Shown here: in pieces, positions 23,869 to 34,300 of the stretch | How the letters are laid out: each line of letters opens with the position of its first letter | Position numbering within the stretch: position 1 is the first letter of the stretch | Origin: DATGPD01 sp041398565 | GTDB lineage: Bacteria > Planctomycetota > UBA1135 > UBA2386 | Direction: 5' to 3' | Assembly: GCA_041398565.1 (NCBI GenBank) | Contig: JAWKUN010000002.1 | Location: forward strand, 992,001 to 1,056,000 | Length of the DNA stretch: 64,000 nucleotides | The notes under the pieces: model-generated | Seen by the model: the letters and a program-made list of their open reading frames with translations, nothing else | What the model was told of the DNA's origin: nothing | Database searches by the model: none | Translations under genes and position numbers: made by a program

Positions 23869-24462
23869 TCAGGTTCGGTCCTCTCCGGCGCCGAGCCAGC
23901 CGACCCGTCGCCGCCAGTGGTGCGCGGCCACGACTTCGGCTCGCGTCGGCGGCCGCGCGTGTTGCTTGCGCTCGCGGGCCAGGACATCGGCGAGAGGCGG
24001 CAGGCCGACTTGTCGCCGCCACTCGTCCACTCGTGACGCATCGACGAGAGGACACGGCGCCACGTCCCCGCGCTTGCGCCGGAGTTGCGTGCCGTAGCGT
24101 TGCCGCCGGCCCTCGAAAGTGCGGATGCGGTCGTCGAGGTAGGCGAACTGCCAGCGCGGGATCCGTCCCGCGGCGCTGGCAACGTCGACGAGGTGGCGGC
24201 AGGTGCGCATGAAGGCAGGTTCGCCGATGGCGTGTTGTGCCACGAGCCAGGCAGCCTCGGCACCATCGTCGCCGACCAGGTCCGCGTCGGGCCAGCCGTG
24301 CTCGCCGATGATCTGCCGGAGCTGGAGCGCGTGCGCCTCGTGCACTGCGGCCATCCGCGCGTGGTAGCCAGCGAACAGTTCGCCCGTTGCCGCGAGCTCG
24401 GCGCGGACGCGCAGGTCGTGCTCGCGCATGGCGAGCAGTCGTCGTCGGAGGTCGTCGTTCAT
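23869..24462 (-). CDS. DUF6624 family protein
   Basis: A 197-residue soluble protein with the DUF6624 pattern: MREHDLRVRAELAATGELF, a long helix ending in LRQIIGEHGWPDADLVGDDG, AAWLVAQHAI, and a C-terminal QRYGTQLRR stretch with VDEWRRQVGLPPL. The function is unknown. It converges on the aldolase gene 46 nt away and diverges from the DUF2959 lipoprotein. The C-terminal 40 residues are arginine-rich and variable. Confidence 0.75.
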   Translation of the reverse strand: MNDDLRRRLLAMREHDLRVRAELAATGELFAGYHARMAAVHEAHALQLRQIIGEHGWPDADLVGDDGAEAAWLVAQHAIGEPAFMRTCRHLVDVASAAGRIPRWQFAYLDDRIRTFEGRRQRYGTQLRRKRGDVAPCPLVDASRVDEWRRQVGLPPLADVLARERKQHARPPTRAEVVAAHHWRRRVGWLGAGEDRT

Positions 24463-24653
24463 GTGCGCTGGAAGCCCCGGCGACAGAGTAGCCTGCGCCG
24501 CTCCGGTTGGAGCGTGGCGCGCACCCTCGGCTGCCGCTGCAGGCTGCGAGGGGCTTGCTGGCGGTGCCGCACCGCACCGACACCCCGCGCGTGCACGCTT
24601 GCCTGTGGGATCGGAGCCGCTACTGTGCGCGCGACCTGAGCCCCGAAACGAAG

Positions 24654-25295
24654 ATGCGCACCAGCTACGTCATCAGTCTCGTTCTCCTCGCTTCGTGCAG
24701 TTCGATGTACTACGGCACGATGGAGAAGTTCGGCTACCACAAGCGCGACCTTCTGGTAGAGCGGGTGCAAGAGGGGCGCAAGGAGCAGGTCGACGCGCAG
24801 AAGCAGTTCCAGTCGACTTTCGACGCCTTCAAGGCGCTCACCGAGTTCGAAGGCGGCCAGCTGGAGGCGACCTACAAGAAGCTCAACAGCGAGTACGAGC
24901 GCTGCAAGTCGTCGGCGGCGGCGGTGACCAGCCGCATCAAGTCGATCGAGAAGGTGGCCGGTGACATGTTCACCGAGTGGAAGAAGGAGAACGAGCAGTA
25001 CCAGAGCGCCGACATGCGTGCCAAGAGCGAGAAGATGCTCGACGACACCAAGGTGCGCTACGAGGGTCTCATCACCGCCATGCACGGCGCCGAGACGAAG
25101 ATGGCGCCCGTGCTCGGTGCCTTCGGCGACCAGGTCCTGATGCTCAAGCACAGCCTCAACGCGCAGGCGATCGCTTCGCTGCAGGACACGGTGGTCAAGA
25201 TCGAGTCGGATGTCGGCAACTTGATCAAGGAGATGGAGAAGTCCATCGCCGAGGCGGACTCCTTCATCGCCTCGATGAGCGAGCCGAAGGCCTGA
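24654..25295 (+). CDS. DUF2959 lipoprotein
   Basis: A 213-residue predicted lipoprotein. The signal MRTSYVISLVLLASCSS has a lipobox ending at Cys15. After it comes the DUF2959 N-terminus MYYGTMEKFGYHKRDLLVERV, then an almost continuous helical, coiled-coil-like body with FDAFKALTEFEGGQLE and KKLNSEYERC. It probably sits at a membrane facing the periplasm. The function is unknown. The gene lies 27 nt before an ABC exporter pair and reads the same way, so it may be co-transcribed with it. Confidence 0.83.
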   Translation: MRTSYVISLVLLASCSSMYYGTMEKFGYHKRDLLVERVQEGRKEQVDAQKQFQSTFDAFKALTEFEGGQLEATYKKLNSEYERCKSSAAAVTSRIKSIEKVAGDMFTEWKKENEQYQSADMRAKSEKMLDDTKVRYEGLITAMHGAETKMAPVLGAFGDQVLMLKHSLNAQAIASLQDTVVKIESDVGNLIKEMEKSIAEADSFIASMSEPKA

Positions 25296-25322
25296 GGACC
25301 GGCGTCGGTAGGCCGCCCCCGC

Positions 25323-26279
25323 ATGTACGCGATCGAGATCGAGGACTTGCGCAAGGTCTTCCCCGGCCGGCGCAAGCAGGCGGTGGTGGCGGTGGATGGG
25401 TTGAGCCTGCGTGTCGCTCGCGGCCAGGTGTTCGGATTGCTCGGACCCAATGGCGCCGGCAAGACCACCACCGTCGAGATCTGCGAGGGTCTGCAGCGGC
25501 AGACGTCCGGCGTCGTGCGCGTGCTCGGCGACGAGTGGACGCGCCGCGCCATGCCGAGGATCCGCAACCGGATCGGCGTCTCGCTGCAGGAGACGCGCTT
25601 CATCGAGACGCAGACGGTGCGCGAGACGGTGGGTCTGTTCCGCTCGTTCTTCCAGCAGGGACGCACCGTCGAGGCGTCCATCGATGCGGTGTCGCTCGGC
25701 GAGAAGGCCGACGCACGCGTGGACAAGCTGTCCGGAGGTCAGCAGCAGCGCTTGGCCGTGGCGTGTGCGCTGGTCGGCGATCCGGAGCTGCTGTTCCTCG
25801 ACGAGCCCACCACCGGCCTCGACCCGCAGTCGCGTCGCAGCCTGTGGGACGTGGTGCGGGCGTTCCGGGCGGGGGGTGGCACCGTCCTCCTCACCACGCA
25901 CTACATGGACGAGGCCGAGCTGTTGTGCGACCGCGTCGGCATCGTCGATCGCGGCAAGCTGATCGCCGAGGGGGCGCCGCGTGAGTTGGTGCGTTCGCTG
26001 GGGGGCGAGCACCTCGTCGAGGTCGCCGGCCACGGCCTGTCGGTGCACGGGCAAGCGCTGACCGCCGGCCTGACCGGCGTGCTGCGCGCGCGCGTCGACG
26101 GAGATCGCCTGTCCATCCACGTGGCAGCACCGCACTTGGTGGTGCCGGCGTTGCTGGCCCGCCTCACCGAGCGCGGTGTCGAACTGACCGAGCTGGCGAC
26201 GCGCCACACCAGCTTGGAGGACGTCTTCGTGGCTCTGACCGGACGGCACCTGCGCGACGACGAGGGCGAGGCGGCTTGA
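25323..26279 (+). CDS. ABC transporter ATP-binding protein
   Basis: A 318-residue ATPase of an ABC-2 type exporter. The Walker A GPNGAGKTT is at 41-49, the Q-loop in GVSLQETRF, the signature LSGGQQQRLAVA from 136, Walker B LLFLDEPTTGLD near 156 and the switch histidine in LLTTHYMDEAE. The C-terminal 90 residues resemble the DUF4162-type extension common in drug/antibiotic exporters. The stop overlaps the permease start (TGATG), so the two form one transporter. The substrate is unknown. Confidence 0.93.
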   Translation: MYAIEIEDLRKVFPGRRKQAVVAVDGLSLRVARGQVFGLLGPNGAGKTTTVEICEGLQRQTSGVVRVLGDEWTRRAMPRIRNRIGVSLQETRFIETQTVRETVGLFRSFFQQGRTVEASIDAVSLGEKADARVDKLSGGQQQRLAVACALVGDPELLFLDEPTTGLDPQSRRSLWDVVRAFRAGGGTVLLTTHYMDEAELLCDRVGIVDRGKLIAEGAPRELVRSLGGEHLVEVAGHGLSVHGQALTAGLTGVLRARVDGDRLSIHVAAPHLVVPALLARLTERGVELTELATRHTSLEDVFVALTGRHLRDDEGEAA

Positions 26280-27322
26280 TGCGCGGCTCGGTGGTCATCG
26301 CCGTGGCGCGGGCCACCATGCGCGATTTCTGGCGCACGCCGGAGTCGGTGTTCTGGAGCTACGCCTTTCCGCTGGGCATGGCGCTGGTCCTCGGCTTCGC
26401 CTTCCGCGGGCAGCCGCGCGCACCCGTGCCAGTGGCCGTGGTCCCCGCGGCCTCGGCCGAGATCGACGAGGTCGTGCTCGGTGCGCTGCGGCAAGACGAG
26501 CGCCTGCAGGTGGCGACCATGGACGAGGTGGCGGCGGAACGCGCGCTGGCGCTCGGGCGTGCCACGGTCGTCGTGCGGTTGCTTGCGGCGGGCCCGCGCC
26601 TCGAACTCGACCCGACGCGTCCCGACGCCGAGCTGGCCGAACTCGTGGTGCGTCGTTGTCTGCAGGAAGGCGCCGGACGGCGCGACCCGATCGCCATCGA
26701 CGTCGACGAGGTCGAGCGACCTGGCGCCCGCTACATCGATTTCTTGGTGCCGGGTCTGATCGGCCTCAACTTGCTGGGCATGGGCATGTTCGGCGTCGGC
26801 TTCAATCTCGTCTACATGCGTGTGCGCAAGACGCTGCGCCGCTTGGCGGTCACGCCGATGGGCCGGGCCGACTTCTTCGCCGGCTTCATGCTCACGCGCT
26901 TGTTGCTGGCGCTGCCGGCCTCGGTCGTCGTCGTCGTGTTCGGACGCCTCGTGTTCGGCGTCCCCGTGCACGGTAGCTGGCTGGCGCTGGTGGCACTGAT
27001 CGTGGTCGGTGCCGTCGCGTTCTCCGGCATCGGCCTCTTGCTCGGCAGCCGCGCCAAGACAATCGAGGGCGCCAGCGGCCTGATGAACATCGTGCAGATG
27101 CCGATGTGGCTCATCGGCGGCGTCTTCTTCAGCAACCAGCGCTTCCCGGGCTTCGTGCAGACGATGGTCGACGCCGTGCCGATGAGTCTGCTGACCGACG
27201 GCCTGCGCGGCGTGATGCTGGAAGGCAAGGGCGTGATCGACGTCTGGGTGCCCATCGTCGCGTTGTTCGCCCTCGGTGGCGTGTGTCTGGCCGCCGCCGT
27301 GCGCATCTTCCGCTGGAACTGA
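26279..27322 (+). CDS. ABC-2 type transporter permease
   Basis: A 347-residue membrane protein with one N-terminal span (about 22-40), an extracytoplasmic domain of about 140 residues, and five closely spaced hydrophobic segments from about residue 155 (FLVPGLIGLNLLGMGMFGVG, LLLALPASVVVVVFGRLVFG, LALVALIVVGAVAFSGIGLL and so on). This is the ABC-2 permease topology. MPMWLIGGVFFS is the conserved segment before the last span. It starts at ATG 26279 inside the ATPase stop codon and forms the export channel with that protein. Confidence 0.9.
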   Translation: MRGSVVIAVARATMRDFWRTPESVFWSYAFPLGMALVLGFAFRGQPRAPVPVAVVPAASAEIDEVVLGALRQDERLQVATMDEVAAERALALGRATVVVRLLAAGPRLELDPTRPDAELAELVVRRCLQEGAGRRDPIAIDVDEVERPGARYIDFLVPGLIGLNLLGMGMFGVGFNLVYMRVRKTLRRLAVTPMGRADFFAGFMLTRLLLALPASVVVVVFGRLVFGVPVHGSWLALVALIVVGAVAFSGIGLLLGSRAKTIEGASGLMNIVQMPMWLIGGVFFSNQRFPGFVQTMVDAVPMSLLTDGLRGVMLEGKGVIDVWVPIVALFALGGVCLAAAVRIFRWN

Positions 27323-27507
27323 CTGCTCTCCGCACCGCACAAGCGCGGCGACTGCGCACGTCGTCAAGCATCGACCAAGGAACGGTGAAGCCTGCCGGCG
27401 CGGGGCGCCGCGTGGCAGAGCCCGCCGCCGGCCGCGCTAGGTTCCGCGGCCAACGTGTTCGCTCTCTCCGACTCGTCGGCTCCGGTCGTCGTCGCGCACC
27501 CGTCGTG

Positions 27508-29286
27508 ATGGCAACGCACCCGGGCTCCTCCGACGCGGGCCGGCGCCAGACACCGGGTTGGCGAGGCGCCGGCCCGGTCGGCCTGCTCCTCTTCGGTGCA
27601 CTGCTGCTTCTGCGTTCCTGGGGCCGGTGGTGCGACCCGTTGGTCGACACCGGCCGCGAGCTGTACGCGCCCTGGCGTCTCGTCGAGGGCGACGTGCTCT
27701 ACCGCGACGTCGCCTGGTTCAACGGTCCGCTGAGCGCCTACTTCCACGCGCTGGCGTTCCGGCTGTTCGGGGTCGGGTTGCAGACGCTCGTGGTGGCCAA
27801 CGTGGCGGTGATGGCGGGCACGGCGGCGTTGCTGCACGATCTGGTGCGCAGGCTCGCCGACCGGCTGACGGCGGCCGTAGGGGTGGCGCTGTTCCTGGCG
27901 TGCTTCGCTCTCGGCCAGGCGTTTCCGCCCTCGGACTTCACCTGGGCGTTCCCGTACTCGCACGAGCTGACCCACGGCGTCGCTCTTGCCGTCGCGGCGC
28001 TTTGGGCCCTGGAGCGCGCCGCGCGCACGCGCCGGCGGTGCTGGCTGGCATGTCACGGAGTCTTGCTCGGGCTCGTCTTCCTCACCAAGCCCGAGGTGTT
28101 CTTGGCGGCGGCGCTGGCCAGTGCCGCCGGGCTGTTCTTCTACCGGACGGGAGTCGCGTCGCTGTCGCCGATCGTCGTTGGCGCGGCGGCACCGCCGCTC
28201 GTGGCGTTCGTCATGCTGGCGACTGCGATGCCGCCCGCAGAGGCTTGCCGCGGCGTACTCGGCGGTTGGACCGGTGCGTTCCTGCCCGAGCTGCGCACGA
28301 ACCACTTCTATCGCTACACGCGGGGCACGCTCGACATCGAGCACAGCCTGGCGATGGCGGCGCTGTGGAGCGGCGCCGAGATCGCGTTGTTCGGCGCCTT
28401 GGCCCTGCTCGCCCGCGCGTGGGGAAAGGCGCGCGACGGCTCGCTCGTGGCCCGCGTCGTCGCGTTTGCCGTTCCGGCCGCGGTGCTCTACGCGGTCCCC
28501 GACATCGCCTGGCACCACGCCACGCGGGCGCTCCCCTTCCTCCTGCCGGTGGTGCTGGTGGTCTGGGTGTGGCGTTGCTGGCGCGTGCCCGGAGACCTCA
28601 CCGCCGCCGGCCGCGCGACGCTGGCGGTTCTCGGTCTGACGATGCTCGCGAAGGTGATGTGGAGCGCGCGCATCGCCCACTACGGGTTCGCGCTGGTGTT
28701 GCCCGGGACGCTCGCGCTCGTCGTCGCGCTGCTGGCCGACGCACCGGCGGCGCTCGAGCGGCGCGGCGGGGCACCGCAGGTGTTTCGGTCGGCGGTCGTG
28801 GGCGTCCTGGTGGCGATGGTCGCGCACTTCGTCGGCGTCAGCGGCAAGTACTTCGCCTCGCACACGACCCCGGTGGCAGAGGGTGGGGACGCGTTCTTGG
28901 CCGACGCCCGCGGCAGGCTGGTCGAGACCGCGCTCGAAATCCTGCGCGATGCGGGCGCCGACGGCCGCACCCTCCTGGTGCTGCCCGAAGGGGTCACGAT
29001 CAACTACCTGGGGCGCATGCGCACCCCGACGTCCTTCATCAACTTCCTCCCACCCGAGCTCATCATCTTCGGTGAGGACCGCATCCTGCAGTCGCTTCGC
29101 GCCCAGCCGCCGGACTTCCTCGTGCTCCTCCCGCGGAGCATGCGCGAGTACGGCGAGGAACACTGGGGCGACCGCTACGGAGCCTCGCTCGCGCGATGGG
29201 CGGCGGAGCCGCGCCGCTTCGAGCTCTTGAAGGAGGTTCGCACCCCCGCAGGCAGGCTGCTGATGCAAGTGCTGCGCCGCCGTTGA
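27508..29286 (+). CDS. Polytopic membrane glycosyltransferase-like protein
   Basis: A 592-residue integral membrane protein with about ten to twelve hydrophobic segments over residues 20-460 and a soluble C-terminal part of about 130 residues. The first loop carries an acidic motif (VDTGRELYAPWRLVEGDVLY) where GT-C glycosyltransferases such as the ArnT/PMT family have catalytic aspartates, and YRDVAWFNGPL follows. It probably transfers a sugar from a polyprenyl carrier on the outer face of the membrane; donor and acceptor are unknown. The start is ATG 27508. A more distant relative lies at 54678-56750. Confidence 0.7.
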   Translation: MATHPGSSDAGRRQTPGWRGAGPVGLLLFGALLLLRSWGRWCDPLVDTGRELYAPWRLVEGDVLYRDVAWFNGPLSAYFHALAFRLFGVGLQTLVVANVAVMAGTAALLHDLVRRLADRLTAAVGVALFLACFALGQAFPPSDFTWAFPYSHELTHGVALAVAALWALERAARTRRRCWLACHGVLLGLVFLTKPEVFLAAALASAAGLFFYRTGVASLSPIVVGAAAPPLVAFVMLATAMPPAEACRGVLGGWTGAFLPELRTNHFYRYTRGTLDIEHSLAMAALWSGAEIALFGALALLARAWGKARDGSLVARVVAFAVPAAVLYAVPDIAWHHATRALPFLLPVVLVVWVWRCWRVPGDLTAAGRATLAVLGLTMLAKVMWSARIAHYGFALVLPGTLALVVALLADAPAALERRGGAPQVFRSAVVGVLVAMVAHFVGVSGKYFASHTTPVAEGGDAFLADARGRLVETALEILRDAGADGRTLLVLPEGVTINYLGRMRTPTSFINFLPPELIIFGEDRILQSLRAQPPDFLVLLPRSMREYGEEHWGDRYGASLARWAAEPRRFELLKEVRTPAGRLLMQVLRRR

Positions 29287-29357
29287 GGGTGGCGCCCCCT
29301 GGCGGTTCGGGGTGTCGAGCCGACGGCACGTCCGTGGGCTCTGGTCGCGCGACGGTC

Positions 29358-29363
29358 TACAGT
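29358..29363 (+). promoter_or_regulatory. Putative -10 element of the SGNH lipoprotein gene
   Basis: TACAGT ends 8 nt before the ATG at 29372, with no Shine-Dalgarno sequence between, in line with the short-leader pattern seen at gpmA. Confidence 0.35.
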
Positions 29364-29371
29364 TCCGCCCC

Positions 29372-30091
29372 ATGCGTCCGACGTCCGTCGCCTTGCTCCT
29401 CGTCGCCGCCTGCGCCGCACCCGTCGCCGCCCCGGTCGCCCCGCCGATCCCTGCCGGCGAAGACCCGCTGCGCTGGCGTGCCGACATCGAGACCTTCGCC
29501 TCGCAGCCGACGGCTGCCGAGGCGCCGGTCGTCTTCGTCGGCAGCTCGAGCATCCGGCGGTGGTCGACCCTGGCACGAGACATGGCGCCGTTGCCGGTGC
29601 TCAACCGGGGCTTCGGCGGCTCGCGCATCTTCGACTCCGTGTACTGGCTGGACCGCTTGGTGACCTGCCATCACCCGGCGGTCGTCGTCGTGTTCGCCGG
29701 CACCAACGACATCCAGGGCGACGCGCCGCGGTCCGCAGCGTGGGTGGCCGCGCGCTTCGAAGAGCTGGTGTCGCGGTTGCGCGCGCTGGGCTGCGACGCG
29801 CCTCTGGTCTACCTCGCCATCAGCCCGAGCCCGAGCCGCGAGCGGCACCTGCCGATCGTGCTGGACGCCAACGCGCGCATCGCGGCGCTCTGCGCGCGCG
29901 ACCCGAGCTTGCACTTCGTGGACACGGCGAGCGCCCTGCTCGACGAGCGCGGCTGTCCGGACCCGCGCTGGTTCGTCGCCGATCGGCTGCACCTCAACCC
30001 CGCGGGCTACGCGCACTGGACGAAGACCCTGCGCCCGGTCGTCACCGACCTGTACGCGAAGCGCAACGGCGGACGCGCGGCAGGCACCTGA
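29372..30091 (+). CDS. SGNH/GDSL-type hydrolase, predicted lipoprotein
   Basis: A 239-residue esterase-fold protein. The N-terminus is a lipoprotein signal (LLLVAACAAP, Cys14). Block I is FVGSSSIRRW (nucleophile Ser59), the glycine block is LNRGFGGS, block III is FAGTNDI (Asn112) and the catalytic dyad is DRLHLNPAGY (Asp204, His207). All catalytic residues are present. It probably removes acyl or acetyl groups from a lipid or glycan in the periplasm. The neighbours (a membrane glycosyltransferase and an RND pump) are compatible with envelope work but do not identify the substrate. Confidence 0.88.
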   Translation: MRPTSVALLLVAACAAPVAAPVAPPIPAGEDPLRWRADIETFASQPTAAEAPVVFVGSSSIRRWSTLARDMAPLPVLNRGFGGSRIFDSVYWLDRLVTCHHPAVVVVFAGTNDIQGDAPRSAAWVAARFEELVSRLRALGCDAPLVYLAISPSPSRERHLPIVLDANARIAALCARDPSLHFVDTASALLDERGCPDPRWFVADRLHLNPAGYAHWTKTLRPVVTDLYAKRNGGRAAGT

Positions 30092-30241
30092 GCGCGAAGC
30101 GGGACTCGCGGGCGGCGCCGGCGTTCGGCGGCCATTCGATCGCGCCAGACCCACGGTGCGGGTGGCTCGAGCGCGGCCTGTCGTGGCGCTTCGGCGACAC
30201 TTGTTGCAAACTCGGCGCCCTCTGCAGACTTCCTGTCGCAC

Positions 30242-31339
30242 ATGACGCTCCGTTCGCTCCGCTGGTGGCGCCGCATCCTCGGTGTCGTCCTGGGTTTCGC
30301 CGCCATGGCGGCGCTCCTGGCCTGGTTGATGGGTGTGTTCCACCATCGCGTCGAGCCTGGCGAGACCGCGGTTTCGCAGCGTGCGGCCCCGAACGCGCCC
30401 CGGCTCACCGCGTCCCTGCGCAGCGTCCCGACCACCGAAGCGGCGGTCGGTACCATTCGCGCCATCCAGGAGACCTCCGTCGCCTCGCGGATCCTCGGCC
30501 GGATCAAGACGCTCCGGGTGGAGCGCGCCGGGCAACCCGTGCAGCAGGGCGAGATCCTGGTCGAGTTGGAGTCAACCGACTTGCAGGCGGCCTTCGACGC
30601 GGCGCGCGCCGCCAGCAAGGCGGCGGAGGCTCGGCGCGACCAGGCCAAGGTCGACCTCGAACGCACCCAGGACCTGGCCAAGAGTGGTGTCGCTTCGCAG
30701 GCGCGGCTCGACCAGGACCAGTCGGCGTTCAACGCGGCCCAGGCCGAGTTCGAACGTGCGCGCCAGGCCGAGGCGGGCGCCGAGACCGCGCTGTCGTTCG
30801 CCACGGTGCGCGCGCCGATCGGCGGCATCGTCGTCGACAAGAAGGTGAACGCCGGCGACGTCGTACAACCGGGTCAGGTCCTCTTCTCTCTCTACGATCC
30901 CAGCCGGCTGCAGCTGGTGGCGGTGGTTCGCGAAGAGCTGGCCGGACGCCTGAGCGTCGGGCAGGAGGTCGACGTCAGCCTCGACGCGCTCGGCAAGCAG
31001 TGCCGCGGCAGCGTCGCCGAGATCGTGCCGGAAGCGCAGGCGCGCACCCGGTCGTTCGAGGTGAAGGTGGTCGGTCCCTGCCAGCCAGGCATCGTCACCG
31101 GCATGTTCGGGCGCCTGCACGTGCCGCTCGGCCAGCGCCAGGAGTTGCGCGTACCGAGCGCGGCGGTGCTCAGCGTAGGCCAGCTCGACTTCGTGTACGT
31201 GGTGGATGCCGCCGACGCGGTCCAGCGTCGCTACGTCCGCACCGGCCGCAGGTCCGCCGACGACGAGGTCGAGATTCTCGCAGGGCTGACCGCGGGAGAG
31301 GTGATCCTCGCCGACGCTCGCAACGTGGAGCCGCGATGA
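30242..31339 (+). CDS. RND efflux periplasmic adaptor subunit
   Basis: A 365-residue membrane-fusion protein with one N-terminal membrane segment (about 12-32). It has the split lipoyl domain (RILGRIKTLRVERAGQPVQQ and later VRAPIGGIVVDKKVNAGDVV), a helical hairpin (about 110-175), a beta-barrel and a C-terminal proximal domain. It bridges the inner-membrane pump and an outer-membrane channel. Its stop overlaps the permease start by 4 nt (ATGA). No TolC-like gene is adjacent, so the channel must be encoded elsewhere. Confidence 0.9.
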   Translation: MTLRSLRWWRRILGVVLGFAAMAALLAWLMGVFHHRVEPGETAVSQRAAPNAPRLTASLRSVPTTEAAVGTIRAIQETSVASRILGRIKTLRVERAGQPVQQGEILVELESTDLQAAFDAARAASKAAEARRDQAKVDLERTQDLAKSGVASQARLDQDQSAFNAAQAEFERARQAEAGAETALSFATVRAPIGGIVVDKKVNAGDVVQPGQVLFSLYDPSRLQLVAVVREELAGRLSVGQEVDVSLDALGKQCRGSVAEIVPEAQARTRSFEVKVVGPCQPGIVTGMFGRLHVPLGQRQELRVPSAAVLSVGQLDFVYVVDAADAVQRRYVRTGRRSADDEVEILAGLTAGEVILADARNVEPR

Positions 31340-34300
31340 GCGAGCACCCCGAGCCCGTGCTACGCGCGGACGCCGGTGAACGTCCGGGCCTCACCCAGCG
31401 CCTGGTCGAGGTCTTCCTCACCGGCAATCTCTCACCTCTGCTCCTGCTGCTGTCGCTGGTGGCTGGCGGCATCGCCCTGCTGGCGACGCCGCGCGAAGAG
31501 GATCCGCAGATCGTGGTGCCGGTGATCGACGTGCTCATCGAGGCGCCGGGCACACCGGCGCTCGAGGTCGAGCGTCAGATCGCCACGCCGCTGGAACAGA
31601 TCATGCGCCGCATCGACGGGGTCGAGTACGTGTACTCGATGAGCCGCCGCGGCCAGGCGGTGGTCACCGCCCGCTTCTACGTCGGCGAGGACCGAGAGGA
31701 CAGCCTGGTGAAGCTGCACAGCGCTCTGCGCCAGCACCAGGACGCGATCCCGCCGCAGGTGAAGGGCTACGTCGTCAAGCCGGTGGCCATCGACGACGTT
31801 CCGATCGTGGCGATCACGCTGCACAGCGACAGGCTGGACGACCACGACCTGCGCCGCATCGCCGAGGAGCTCGAGGCGCGCCTGCAACAGGTGCCCGAGA
31901 CCGGCGTCACCGAGATCCACGGCGGGCGTCCGCGCCGGCTGCTGGTGCAGGTCGACCCGGTGGCGCTGGCCGGGCGAGGCCTCGGCTTCGCCGCCGTCGA
32001 GCAGGCCCTCGGCGCGGCATCGGTGTCGACCGCGGCGGGAGCCGGCGACCGCCATGATCGGGTGTACGAGGTCGAGGTCGACCCGCTGGTGGCCGACCCG
32101 GCGGCGCTGGCGCGCCTGGTCGTCGGCGTGTCCGGCGGGCAACCGGTGCACCTGCAAGACGTGGCGGTCGTGAGCGACGGTCCGGCCGAGGTCGAGAACT
32201 ACGTGCGCTTCGGCCGTGGCTTCACCGGCGAGGCGGGCACAGGCGGTGACGGGGCGAGCCCGATGCGGGCAGCGGTCACCCTCAGCGTCGCCAAACGGCG
32301 CGGTTCGAACGCCGTCTCGGTGGCCGCGGCGGTGCAGGCTCGGCTCGGAGAGCTGCGCCGGGACCTGTTGCCGGCCGACGTCGAATGGACCATCACCCGC
32401 GACTCCGGACACACCGCCGACCAGAAGGTCGACGAGCTGATCGAGGGTCTGTCCGTGGCCATCGCCATCGTCGTCATCCTCATCACCATGATGCTCGGCT
32501 GGCGCGAGGCGGTGGTGGTCGCGTTCGCCGTCCCGGTGACGTTCGGCTTGACGCTGTTGGTCAACTACCTGGCCGGCTACTCGATCAACCGCGTCACCCT
32601 GTTCGCGCTGATCCTGTCGTTGGGTCTCGTGGTCGACGACCCGATCGTCGACGTCGAGAACATCCATCGTCACCTCCAGCGGCGCGACCGGCATCCGCTG
32701 CGCGCCGTGTTGGAGGCGGTGAACGAGGTCCGGCCGCCGGTGATCGTCGCCACGCTGGCGGTGATCATCAGCTTCCTGCCGCTCTTCTTCATCACCGGCA
32801 TGATGGGGCCGTACATGCGGCCCATGGCGCTCAACGTGCCGATGGCCATGCTGATGAGCATGGTGGTGGCGTTCACGCTGACGCCGTGGATGTCCTACCT
32901 GGCGCTGCGCCGGGTGGCCGCCGGACATGGCGAGCCCGGGCACGAGACCAGCCCGGTGCTGATCCGCAGCTACGCGGCGGTGGTGCGGCCCCTGCTGCGC
33001 TCGCGGGCCGTGCGCTGGCTGACGTTCGCGGTCACCGCGCTGCTGTTCGCCGGCGTGTTCTGGTTGGGCGCTGCGCGCGCGGTACCGCTCAAGATGCTGC
33101 CGTTCGACAACAAGACCGAACTGCAGGTGCTGGTCGACCTCGACGAGGGCAACACCGTCGAGCGCACCCTGGCCGTGGTGTCGGACCTGGCCGAGCCGGT
33201 GCGCCGGCTCAACGAGGTGCTCGACGTCACCGCGTACGCCGGCGTGGCGTCGCCGATGGACTTCAACGGCATGGTGCGCAAGTACTACCTGCGACGGGCG
33301 CCGCAGCTCGGCGAGCTGCGCGTGCGGCTGTTGCCAAAGCACGAACGCCGGCATCAGAGTCATCAGGTGGCGTTGCGCCTGCGCGCCATGCTCGAGCCGC
33401 TGGCCCGGGCGCGCGGTGCCACCCTGCGCGTGGTCGAGCTACCGCCGGGGCCGCCGGTGCTGTCGACGGTGGTCGCCGAGGTGCGCGGCGCGCCGGCGAC
33501 CACCCCGGCCGAGCTCGACGCCGCGGCGCGGGCCGTGGCCGAACGCCTCGGGCGCGAGCCCGGCGTGGCCGACGTCGATACCAGCGCCGAGGCCACTCCG
33601 GACGAGCTGCACTTCGTCATCGACCTGGAGAAGGCGGCCCTGCACGGCGTCACGGCGGCCGCGATCGGCGCGGTCTTCGATGCGGCGGTCGGCGGGCGCA
33701 CCGCCGCCGTCCTGCACGAGGCGCGCGAAGTGCAGCCGTTGCGTGCCGAGGTGCGCGTCGCCCCCTGGCGGCGCGCTGACCCGGTGGCGCTCGGAGCCAT
33801 CACCGCGGTCAGTGCGAGCGGCGACCTGGTGCCGCTGGCCGAGATCGGGCGCTTCGAGATGCGGCCAGCGGAGCCGACCATCCACCGCAAGGACCTGGAG
33901 CGCGTCGCCTACGTCATGGCCGAAGCCGTGGGGCGAACGCCGGCCGAGATCGTGCTCGACGTGCAGTCCGACCTGCGACCGACCGTGCCCGCCGGCGCCC
34001 CGACGACGCCGCGGCCCCTGGCCGAACGCAGCATGCTCAGCCTCGGCGGTGGTCTGCCGTGGGCCGTGCCAGCCGGGTTCACCGTCGACTGGCGCGGCGA
34101 GGGCGAGTGGAAGATCACGCTCGATGCCTTCCGTGACCTGGGCCTGGCGTTCTTCGCCGCCTGCCTGGGCATCTACATCCTGCTGGTGCAGCAGACCAAC
34201 AGCTACGGCATGCCGCTCGTGCTCATGCTCTCGATCCCGTTCACGATCCTGGGCATCCTGCCGGGCTTCTGGCTGCTCAATCGTCTGCTCGACGTGCCGG

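Noticed and set aside
21675..24266. Leftward open frame of 863 codons
   Set aside because: It lies antisense to the intact aldolase/dehydrogenase, is His/Arg/Val-rich and carries no motif. Long antisense frames are expected at this GC content.
27364..29628. Leftward open frame of 754 codons
   Set aside because: It is antisense to the membrane glycosyltransferase-like gene, which has clear hydrophobic segments on the plus strand.
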